From assembly GCF_000149955.1 (NCBI RefSeq), contig NC_030987.1:3069138-3133137 (forward strand): 64,000 nt of DNA, written 5' to 3'. The DNA is from Fusarium oxysporum f. sp. lycopersici 4287 (Eukaryota > Ascomycota > Sordariomycetes > Hypocreales > Nectriaceae). The position numbers and the translations under genes were made by a program. Positions 56,196-64,000 of the stretch are shown here, one piece after another (within the stretch, counting starts at the first letter, position 1; each line of letters begins with the position of its first letter). The notes under the pieces were generated by a model, which was not told the origin of the DNA, ran no database searches, and worked only from the letters and a program-made list of their open reading frames with translations.

Positions 56196-56712
56196 TTACT
56201 GGATCTTGAGCTTCTTTTCCATCTCGTCGTGGAATCCAGCAACGGCCCTTGTCTCATCGCCAGTGAATACATCCTCCCAGGTAATCGTAGCATCACGACC
56301 CCTAAGAATATCCTCGTGAACGCTGGGGAGGCCATTGCCGAGGGCCATGGGCCGCCACTCGCCTTTCTGAACAATCTTGAGCTCCATACCACGTCGAATA
56401 GGCTCAGCCATGCCGTAGGTGCGTCGAAGTGTCTCCATCTTGAGAGCCTCCTGAGTAGCCTCCCAGTTCTTCAGGCGGGCTTCGAGGGGATGAGCAGAGG
56501 CGGGTGTGGACTTTGAGTCGAAGGGGGATGCGCCGACACCGTGGCGGAGAGTATCGTGGATGCCCGGGGCGGAGGGGGCGGAGGATGTGTGCGAAATGTG
56601 AGTGTAGGTCTGGGCGTTGGAGTTGCCGGGGACGATACGCATTGCTTGAGACTTTGGAGGGAAGAGTTAGCTCTCATGATGTAGAGGATGGATGGGTGCT
56701 GAAGCTTACCAT
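56196..56712 (-). CDS. UMP1: Proteasome maturation factor UMP1, single-codon first exon
   Basis: UMP1/POMP is the chaperone of 20S core assembly, destroyed when the proteasome matures. Exon 1 is probably just the ATG (56710-56712), followed by a 58-nt intron (56652-56709, donor GTAAGC, acceptor AAAG) and exon 2 from 56651 to 56196; this gives MSQAMRIVPG and 152 residues in total. The internal Met at codon 5 (56642) would be the start if exon 1 were not used. Conserved text: HDTLRHGVGASPFDSKST, then HPLEARLKNWEATQ, METLRRTYGMAEPIRRGMEL, and VHEDILRGRDATITWEDVF. These match the UMP1 family well. It is divergent from the ABC gene across about 420 bp. Confidence 0.92.
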
Positions 56713-57132
56713 TTTGTGGGACGTGGTTGTTGCTTGGAAGAAGTGAGTTCGGTGGAAGAAATATGAGACGTTAGGTTAGAACTTTGGTGTTATCTGAGGC
56801 CGTTTCCGCGGAGGAGATGATGCGACGTTGATGGGCGGGTGGATTGTTTGATAGATGGAGGCTCAACATGCGGTTGATGATGAAAGCTCCAGCTTAAGGC
56901 AGCCTTGCGCTGGCGTTGCCGCACTTTGAGGGTACGTACCTTTTCCCGGTTCCGGGGAGCAAGCTGCAGGTCCGGCAGAAGGTACGTATCGCTGACCCCA
57001 GCTTCTTCTCGATGAGACCCACGCAGACATCGTTGTCACTTACTTAAAGATTCCGACTTCGCTTTGAGACAGCATTCTTTCCTTTGCATTTATAACGAGT
57101 TTTTATTTATTCAGAGACACTCTAATATCGTC
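56713..57132. promoter_or_regulatory. Divergent promoter region UMP1 / ABC protein
   Basis: About 420 bp for two promoters. No GGTGGCAAA proteasome element was seen on either strand; the proteasome regulator in filamentous fungi may use a different site. Nothing else was recognised. Confidence 0.4.
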
Positions 57133-59067
57133 ATGAGACCAATTCCGACTCGTCCTCCGATCATTCGGATTGCCAATGGCACATTCTTTCGCCATCATCC
57201 AAATTCAGCATCATCACGTCCAAACCCACCTCTCTTTAGTGACTTGAGCTTCGAGTTGGCTTCTACATCGAACTCACCTCGAAATTGGTGTATTATAGGC
57301 CCATCTCTGTCTGGTAAAACAACGTTTCTTCAGGCTTTGAGGGGTAGGTTCCTCTGCGAACCACCTATTGCGAGATCATATCCCTACCTTTCTACTGAGG
57401 AAGTACCCAAGCGGTTACGAACGCCGCAAAAGGCAATTGAGTATGTGGGTTTCGATGCTGAGCTGACTGGAGGAGGGCTGGGTGGTGGTGTTGCAACGAG
57501 TGCATATCTCTCAGCGCGATATGAGTCGCGACGGGAGATTACGGACTTCTCACTAAGGGATTTCCTCATGGGCAACACAGAGCTTAATCCCATGCAGACG
57601 GAACCCAGCCAGGATGAGGCTACTATCTCGCCCGATCTTCTTTCTCGAGTTGTCAAGGACCTGAAGCTTGAGCCCCTGCTAGATCTCCCTGTCTCGTTTC
57701 TTAGTAACGGGCAAGGTCGAAGGGCACGTATCGCTCGTGCACTTCTCACCAAGCCTGAAGTTCTCTTACTTGATGAGCCTTTCATGGGGTTGGACCCGCC
57801 TACAGTCTCAGGTTTAAGCCCATTACTACACTCGCTGGCTGAGAAAGCAAGCCCGCGTCTTGTTCTTAGTGCACGACCACAGGATCCTGTCCCTGACTGG
57901 ATCACTCACCTCGTGTATCTAAGAACAGACTGCCAAGTGGGATCCATGGGGCCTAAGGAGGAAGTTCTTGACGGTCTTAAGAAGTACGTCCGTGGAGTCC
58001 GAAAGGGTGGACTTACAGAAGATGAGAAGCTACCGCTACATTCACTTGTTGATATCGGTCGTGTACTACCATCGAGTGCTTCTACAGAAGTCTCCGGTAA
58101 TCTAGGGGAAGCATCATATAAGGAGCTTGAGCCAATAAATCCCAAAGCAGAGCCCCTCGTTGAGATGGATGGCTGCAAAGTTCAGTATCGTGGGAAGATC
58201 GCACTGGGTAACTGGACACAGCAAACCACTGACGGTTCTAAAGACGGTTTGATATGGACAGTTCGACGTGGTGAGCGTTGGGGAGTTTTTGGCCCTAATG
58301 GTTCAGGGAAAACAACCATAGTATCTTTGCTCTGCTCGGATCATCCTCAGTCTTACTCTCTCCCCATCAAGCTATTCGGGCGATCTCGTCTTCCAGAACC
58401 TGGTACAGGCCAGCGGCCACTTACATTCTGGGACATCCAGTCCAGGATTGGACACTCGAGCCCTGAAGTTCATCAGCACATGCCTCGGAACTTGACGGTG
58501 CGCCAAGTGATTGAGAATGCTTGGTCAGAAACATTTCGAGCGAGACCGAAGCTGGACAGTGAAGCCAAAGAGAAGGTTGAGGCGGCTCTTCGCTGGTTTG
58601 CTCCTGAACTACATCCAAGCTATTCTTCAGCATCGCACGAGAACCTCTCCTGGGCGGATGATCACATGTTTGGTGGTCTGTCTTTCAGCGCACAACGTGT
58701 TGCGCTCTTCGTTAGATCCATGATTAAGAGCCCGGATGTTGTGGTTCTTGATGAAGCTTTTAGCGGCATGGATGATGCAGTACGAGACAAGTGCACGCTG
58801 TTCCTTGAACAAGGTGAGGTCAAAACATATCGAGGCGAAGAGATCATCGAGAGTGACGCCTCCAAGTCTGGTCAGGTCAAGATCCCAGGTCTTTCTGACC
58901 AGCAAGCACTGATCTGTATTGCTCATGTCAAGGAGGAGGTGCCAGACTGTGTAAGAGAGTGGCTGTGTCTTCCTGAGGCCAACACGGGACGGGCAGCAAG
59001 ATTTGGACGACTTGAAGGTCCATTGAGAACTGACGAGAATAGATGGCATGAGGTATGGGGTTTCTAG
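57133..59067 (+). CDS. Soluble twin-domain ABC ATPase (YDR061W/SPAC323.04-like)
   Basis: A 644-residue ATPase with two nucleotide-binding domains and no membrane spans, like the yeast YDR061W family and bacterial ModF. The first ATG is 57133 (MRPIPTRPP); the open frame before it lacks an ATG. NBD1: Walker A GPSLSGKTT, signature LSNGQGRRARIARAL, Walker B VLLLDEPFMGLD. NBD2: Walker A GPNGSGKTT, a degraded signature (GLSFSAQRVALFVRSM in place of LSGGQ), Walker B VVVLDEAFSGMD. The split in signature quality suggests that one composite ATP site is weak. The pombe relative is predicted mitochondrial; the N terminus here has some Arg and Pro but no clear presequence. The biological role is unknown. 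No intron. Confidence 0.87.
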   Translation: MRPIPTRPPIIRIANGTFFRHHPNSASSRPNPPLFSDLSFELASTSNSPRNWCIIGPSLSGKTTFLQALRGRFLCEPPIARSYPYLSTEEVPKRLRTPQKAIEYVGFDAELTGGGLGGGVATSAYLSARYESRREITDFSLRDFLMGNTELNPMQTEPSQDEATISPDLLSRVVKDLKLEPLLDLPVSFLSNGQGRRARIARALLTKPEVLLLDEPFMGLDPPTVSGLSPLLHSLAEKASPRLVLSARPQDPVPDWITHLVYLRTDCQVGSMGPKEEVLDGLKKYVRGVRKGGLTEDEKLPLHSLVDIGRVLPSSASTEVSGNLGEASYKELEPINPKAEPLVEMDGCKVQYRGKIALGNWTQQTTDGSKDGLIWTVRRGERWGVFGPNGSGKTTIVSLLCSDHPQSYSLPIKLFGRSRLPEPGTGQRPLTFWDIQSRIGHSSPEVHQHMPRNLTVRQVIENAWSETFRARPKLDSEAKEKVEAALRWFAPELHPSYSSASHENLSWADDHMFGGLSFSAQRVALFVRSMIKSPDVVVLDEAFSGMDDAVRDKCTLFLEQGEVKTYRGEEIIESDASKSGQVKIPGLSDQQALICIAHVKEEVPDCVREWLCLPEANTGRAARFGRLEGPLRTDENRWHEVWGF

Positions 59068-59524
59068 AGGAAGACAGTGGTTTACGTGATACATGCTATA
59101 TCCATGGGGTTACACGGCATGTCCCAGGAGATGTGAGGCTGCTTGATTTTTACAATCTGGTTGAAAATAGACAAACCAGTGATAGCAAGGATGATCAAAA
59201 GCATCTGTTATAGACTCAAGATGAATTCAAATGTTAAAGACATTCCAACGCAGTGAAGAACTTCAAACGTCACGTCATTAGTGCTAATATGATAGGATTT
59301 TGAATTCCGCTATAGGGTAAACTGTGCTTTTCGAAGTGAAGCCCGGCAGTCGGTATAAATTGAGTATCCGGCCGAGCCCCGAAACCACCAACCAAATCGA
59401 CCTTCCTCTACTAACACCCAACCTCACATGCTCACATTCGTCGCGTGGGCTTTAAATACATCAATCAGCATCAGTCTGACTAATTCTGCCATCGAATTGC
59501 TACTTTGTTCGTCATATCGTTGAA
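59068..59524. promoter_or_regulatory. Upstream region of the DUF202 gene
   Basis: 457 bp between tandem genes; a C- and A-rich leader with many CCAACC-like words lies at about 59385-59440. No gene was seen. Confidence 0.4.
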
Positions 59525-60283
59525 ATGGCTTCTCATGATGCGAATGTCGATGATGAAGACCTCACTATCCATGCCTGCTGCGCGCCTATTACCAACCTAG
59601 CTCGACCCATTGATTTCAGTGAGCTTGAGTATGTGAGACTTGTACGAGAGAACTTTATGAATGAAGTAGCTTACAGTTCGTGTCTTTAGCGAGGAGGAAA
59701 ACAGACCTTTCTTTCACTGGCCAATCTTTGGACCATTGATAGTAGAGAACGAGAGCAGCGATGCGCGAGATCACTGCGCCAATGAGAGAAGTACATATCC
59801 TCTTCCGCTGTTTCTTTCATGCCATAGTCTTATCCTTGTACATAGCGTTCCTCTCATACCTTCGGTTATCGATATACATGGCCATCGTCTCGGTAGCCAT
59901 CACACTTTCGTTCCACTTAAAGAACGAAGCCACACCGTTAGAGCTGAGAATGGCAAAGCCTCTCGGGACGATATTCTGGGGACTTTCAGTCTTGACTCTG
60001 TTTGCTGGAATGGGTAACTATATAAGTGAGTGTTACTACGCCGTAGCACATGCGCCAAACTAACGCTCTGTGTAGCAACGGTCAACAAGTACAGCAAACG
60101 GGCGGCTATTGTACAGATTGGCTGGAAGACTCATGCAGTAAGTTTGCCAATGTATGACAAACGTGGTGATTATGTACTGACATCACACAGGTTTTCAGTC
60201 TCACAGCAGTCTCAATCATAGGCACCTGTCTCATCCTGCTCGTCATTGCCAAGATTCGACAACAATCATCGTCCAATTCTTGA
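59525..60283 (+). CDS. DUF202 family small membrane protein, five exons
   Basis: This gene is visible only after splicing. Exons 59525-59628, 59690-59790, 59846-60025, 60076-60137 and 60191-60283 total 540 nt, 179 residues, and all phases agree. Introns are 61, 55, 50 and 53 nt with GTATGT, GTACAT, GTGAGT and GTAAGT donors. The diagnostic DUF202 core is restored by intron 2: SSDARDHCANERTFLSYLRL, with SIYMAIVSVAITLSF as first span. Two more spans are FWGLSVLTLFAGMGNYI and VFSLTAVSIIGTCLILLVIA; the tail is IRQQSSSNS. DUF202 occurs in vacuolar transporter chaperone (VTC)-like proteins, and in many fungal proteins with only this domain; the function of this type is not known. Convergent with the next gene across 155 bp. 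Confidence 0.86.
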
Positions 60284-60438
60284 CATATGTACCCAAAAGA
60301 GTCCTTGAAATTGCATCAATACATGTTCGCTACTCAATAGCGCCTGAGCTTCCGGTACCAACCATGCAAAACCCCATACAATAGATAGTGAAAATGGAAG
60401 CCGTCCATATCTTGGCTTCGGCTGTGGATAGCAATTCG

Positions 60439-62674
60439 TTATGCTGTTTCCTTGATGTCCTTGGCTTCAGTCGCTGTATCTGCACTGGCCGTGCCCTTGT
60501 TCTTACAAAAGAGATCACTGGCGTCTTTGTTGCGCCTCGGCTGTCCAAACTCGTCCTCATCGTTTATGGCGCTCGGTGGACACCCGCCAACCTCTTGACG
60601 GAATTGTTTTGTAAGCTCCATTGAGGTCGTTTCAAGCTCTGCAAGCGATGTTGATTTGCCAATCCATGAAATGAGTGGCAAGTCACCTAATGCCAGGAGG
60701 TCACCCTCACGAGGTAATGTTGTGAGCATATCGACTGGGGACGCTGGGTCGAACTTTGACGTTGCACTATCTGCCTCTCCGGTCTTATCATTTTCATCGC
60801 CTTCGCCCAAGTACTCCTCTGGAGTATTAGGAAGGTCACTGTGTGCTCCCAAGATAGTGCTCGCTGTTTCCGGTCTCGGGTACAGAGTCACATACCCCCG
60901 AAGCTGTGATAGCTGAAGTACATACTCTAACCAGGCCGGATGTTTCTTGCTTGTACTCTTCTTGGCTAAGAAGGCTGGCGTTTCTGTTCCTGTTTGCTGC
61001 TTTTCTAAAATGCGTGACACATAGCCATGCAGCTCAACCCATTTGTCTCCCATGAACAGAACAGCATCGCTAGTTGGGGCCTGCCAAAAGAAAGGACTGG
61101 AACCGGTCTTTTCGTCCGCGTCCTCAGCTCGCGGGACTGTTAGGGGTGTTGTATCATCGAGAAGAGTGCTGGGAGAATAAAAACTGATGCCCATGATGTT
61201 CTCATTCCAGTCCTGAAGAATGGAAGAGTGCGAGTATAGGCTATGAAGAAGGGTGTATTTCACATCTGGCTATGTCAGTGCTGCCTGGTTAAAGCATAGA
61301 AGATTACGTACAGTTGAAGAATTGAGGTGAGACCTCAGTGTGAGCCGCCAAGACAAGCACATGATTGTGTGACGGCTTGCTTGGCCAGAACGATTCTAGA
61401 AATCGAACTGAGCTCTCCTCCTCATCCATTTTCCGTGATGAAATTCGATGACGAAGGGAAAGCATTTGCGATTGAGGTAGCTGTCCAGAAGCCTTGGAAG
61501 GCCAATGGAAGCCAGACAAGAAGTTTTCCAATGGCTTTTCTACAACTGGAGGCAGCTCGACTGTAAGCTGGGGAACCGACAGGGCACTCTTATCGGCCTT
61601 GCGCAGCGAGGTGAGGAGTCTTTGTAGATTGGCTGTGCCAACGGGAGGTGCCTGGACTAATATGTCGAAATGCACTTTGTTCCAGGCTGATAACAGTTAG
61701 TGAGTATACATGGTAACGAGAAGCAAGGAGAGCTACTCACCAGCCAATGCTGAGGCGTCAAGCTTGGAGATCCACGCAAGACGAGTTTCAGGCTTTTCTG
61801 GCAGCTCTATAAGAGCAGACCTCGTCCCAGTGATCTGATCTCGTATGGCTTGGAGGAAGTAATCTTCTTCCTTCTGAGTAGAGTCAACAATAATTGCTTG
61901 AGGGTGCATGAAGTTCTCAACGTAGACTTGACGCCATATTGTTAGACAAATGTGTAACACGTTGGTTCGAATTGGAGCTTACAGAATGCACGGATAGCAG
62001 CGAGTTTCAGCCTCAACTCAGAAGACGTGGAAGCATAGTCAGTGCGGGCATCTACACAAATAATTAGAAAACAGGCCCGGTAGCAATGAGAAGAAGCCCA
62101 TACCGTGTACATATATCTTACAGCTTTTATCAATGCCGTTTATCTCCAGGAGTTCCTTGATGGGAATCTCTTTCCTACTCATAAGCGCAAAATGAACATG
62201 GTTCTTTTCTTGCGCCGACATCTGGCAAGCCATTGGCAGAAGAGTAGAGGCGCTGTTGATGCTGGAAGCAGCGAATAGAATGTTCTTGTTCCTCTCATAA
62301 GCGCCGCCGGTCCCTTGAATGTTGCGCAGCGTCTCTGCGAGCTCTGGGAATTTGAGGGGTCCCCTATGGTAGACCTTGTCCTGTCCTTGTTTGCCCCCCG
62401 GCGCAGACCTCTCTGATGCTGCATCGGTCGAGCTGTCGGAGAATGACACGAAATTGTATATTATGAAGAAGACGATCGATATGAAGACTAGATATGAAAT
62501 AAGGCGACCGACGGAGCTACGGCGGGGAGCACGCGGCGTAGCCTGCCATTGAGGACCAGATCCCGAGTTATGATAGCGATGCCCTGGGAGGTGAAGGTCG
62601 TCGTCTTTTTTATTGGCCATCTCCTCATCCCCTGCCCAGAAGCGTGCCTTTGTTCTGCCGCGTGCAGGCGTCAT
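60439..62674 (-). CDS. Type II membrane glycosyltransferase-like protein, five exons
   Basis: A fungal-specific protein commonly annotated as glycosyltransferase 2. Exons 62104-62674, 61983-62051, 61741-61926, 61312-61686 and 60439-61265 total 2,028 nt, 675 residues; introns are 52, 56, 54 and 46 nt, and all phases agree. A cytosolic basic N terminus (MTPARGRTKARFW) precedes one membrane span (LISYLVFISIVFFIIYNFVS, about residues 58-77), so the rest is predicted lumenal. The core has NILFAASSINSASTLLPMAC, then SCKIYVHDARTDYASTSSEL, FYVENFMHPQAIIVDST, PSHNHVLVLAAHTEVSPQFF and ENIMGISFYSPSTLLDD. The C-terminal 130 residues are acidic and disordered. There is no classic DXD that I can assign with certainty, so catalysis is not proven. 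Confidence 0.75.
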
Positions 62675-63564
62675 ATTGTTGTGGTATAGTTGTCGTCAAT
62701 CGGAAACGTATGGGGCTCAAGAGTCGATAGAGGACGGGTAGATAGAGCTCATGGGCGCTAGCTTATCGAAGTTTACCTGGCTAGAGACAGGTATTTATAC
62801 GGCGGGTATAAACATGCAGAGGGATCAATCGCAGTTGCGATGCATTGGGCGAGGGTAACAAAAGAAATGACGCTTGTTCTGAATGATTATGTATGGGAAT
62901 AGATTATTAAAGGATTGAAGATGATGGAGGATGACGGAGAGCACCTAGTTGAGGTAGCTGCTGACCCTTGTTTCCCCAGGACAGGACCTTAGAACAGCGT
63001 GGCTCGTGCTTGTCTCGTCACTGTTGCAGTTTGGTTGGTGCTAGCTTTCAGTGAGCTTCAGGACCTTTGGGCTAACTAAATCCAGTACCACAGCTATAAG
63101 CCCAATTACTGCAAACAGTTTTAGGTTCCATGTCTCTGGGCAACCAGAAGGTTTCATGATAATAATATCGATGCTTATTAATAATATCATATAGAATGAC
63201 CCTCATGAGACTGCTTCATATCAAAACCATCATGTCCAGAAACGAAGCAAACAAGGAGGGATAGGGATGGAAGAATAGGTATCCAAGTTCGAGCGTACCT
63301 ATATAATATTCATAAGGCCAGGCCAGTTTAGATACTTGACCAGTCTGATGACAGCTGCCACTGATCGATATACTTCAAATAATCATTCACATGTGGCCTC
63401 TGAGTCTAAAACAATCCTTGTCAGGCTTAACTCGGGGCATTTTTCATGGTGGGGCACGATCCAATTCGCCGTCGCAAAATATTCATGTAAATTTTTAGCC
63501 GCCTCTCAACTCGCAGTGAAACTTAGGCAATATCTTTTATTTTCTGACAACAGATAATATTACA
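62675..63564. promoter_or_regulatory. Divergent promoter region between the glycosyltransferase-like gene and SYO1
   Basis: 0.89 kb. The last 80 bases before ATG 63565 are AT-rich with a TATCTTTTATTTTC stretch. No gene was seen. Confidence 0.4.
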
Positions 63565-63957
63565 ATGGGAAAATCTCGAAGAGCCCGTGGCCACGCGGCC
63601 CGTAAAGACCCCATCGCAAAGACCGTCAAGCCTCCTTCAGACCCTGAACTTGCTGCCCTTCGCGAGTCAAAGATTCTCCCAGTCATCAACGATCTCAAGA
63701 GTGCCGATCCTAAGTCTCGCTCTGCTGCTGCTTCGGCCATCTCAAACATCATCCAAGATGAGAAGTGCCGAAAGTTGCTTCTGCGTGAGCAGATTGTTCA
63801 TACCATCACTACACAGACTCTCACCGATGCTGCTCTTGAGAGCCGTGCTGCTGGTTGGGGTATTCTGAGGATCCTTGCGCAGGAGGAGGAGCCTGATTTC
63901 TGTGTTCATCTTTATCGTGTTGATATTCTCACTGCTATCGAGTTTGCTGCTAAATCG
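63565..63957 (+). CDS. SYO1: SYO1 (ribosomal protein import and 5S RNP chaperone), first exon, 3' partial
   Basis: SYO1 escorts Rpl5 and Rpl11 into the nucleus for 5S RNP assembly. Only exon 1 (131 codons) is in the window. It reads MGKSRRARGHAARKDPIAK, then VKPPSDPELAALRESKILPV, IQDEKCRKLLLREQIVHTI and ESRAAGWGILRILAQEEEPD; the basic N terminus and helical Armadillo/HEAT-like start fit the family. The donor is GTGAGT at 63958; the intron runs past the right edge (a CATATACTAACAC branch is visible at about 63990) and the rest is outside. Confidence 0.88.
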
Positions 63958-64000
63958 GTGAGTGTATTTACTCTTCCAACATGGTTCATATACTAACACT

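Noticed and set aside
59736..60017. Unspliced 93-residue ORF in the DUF202 locus
   Set aside because: It loses the DUF202 core after ANER; splicing the 55-nt intron restores it and three membrane spans.
1..64000. tRNA, 5S rRNA and other RNA genes
   Set aside because: I scanned for T-arm like GGTTCGA words and dispersed 5S motifs; isolated matches (for example near 27038 and 42677) lack a cloverleaf. A covariance-model search would be decisive.

Overview
This window is nuclear DNA of a filamentous ascomycete, most likely a Fusarium and plausibly the Fusarium oxysporum complex. The evidence is short introns (about 45-75 nt) with GTAAGT-type donors and CTAAC-type branch points, densely packed housekeeping genes on both strands, a Zn2Cys6 regulator, a GPI-type cupredoxin, and a Mutator-like element of the Hop type first described in F. 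oxysporum. Species assignment is inference. No rRNA, tRNA, CRISPR or bacterial-style operon was seen.

Layout. 1-8.3 kb: MTG2 (5' end outside the window), TRM4, a four-exon Zn2Cys6 transcription factor and a secreted cupredoxin. 8.3-17.9 kb: gene-poor DNA around a small glycine-rich protein and DBP7. 17.9-28.6 kb: a large PPR protein whose 5' end lies in a 559-base N gap, ERG8, a three-exon 137-residue protein that only appears after splicing, and an aldehyde dehydrogenase. 29.4-33.7 kb: ESF2, NMD3 and a disordered fungal protein. 33.7-41.3 kb: gene-poor DNA around cytosolic aspartate aminotransferase. 41.4-48.7 kb: the SNARE UFE1, a complete 2,940-bp Hop-like element with 98-bp inverted repeats and a perfect 9-bp target duplication, a small orphan ORF, an MFS transporter and EMC4 with a GC-AG intron. 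49.4-64 kb: AP-1 beta-adaptin, a prenylated ubiquitin-fold protein, UMP1, a double ABC ATPase, a five-exon DUF202 membrane protein, a type II membrane glycosyltransferase-like protein, and the first exon of SYO1.

Most genes are core cell biology. Ribosome and translation functions are prominent (MTG2, TRM4, DBP7, ESF2, NMD3, SYO1), as is membrane traffic (UFE1, EMC4, AP-1 beta). Exon structures were worked out by hand. For nearly all spliced genes the exons sum to a multiple of three, which supports the models. Two conserved genes (TRM4 and the PPR gene) each carry a single-base-type frameshift, and the PPR gene also spans the gap, so draft-assembly error is the likeliest explanation. The most noteworthy element is the intact, recent-looking Hop-like transposon sitting in the shared upstream region of UFE1 and the ORF at 45779.
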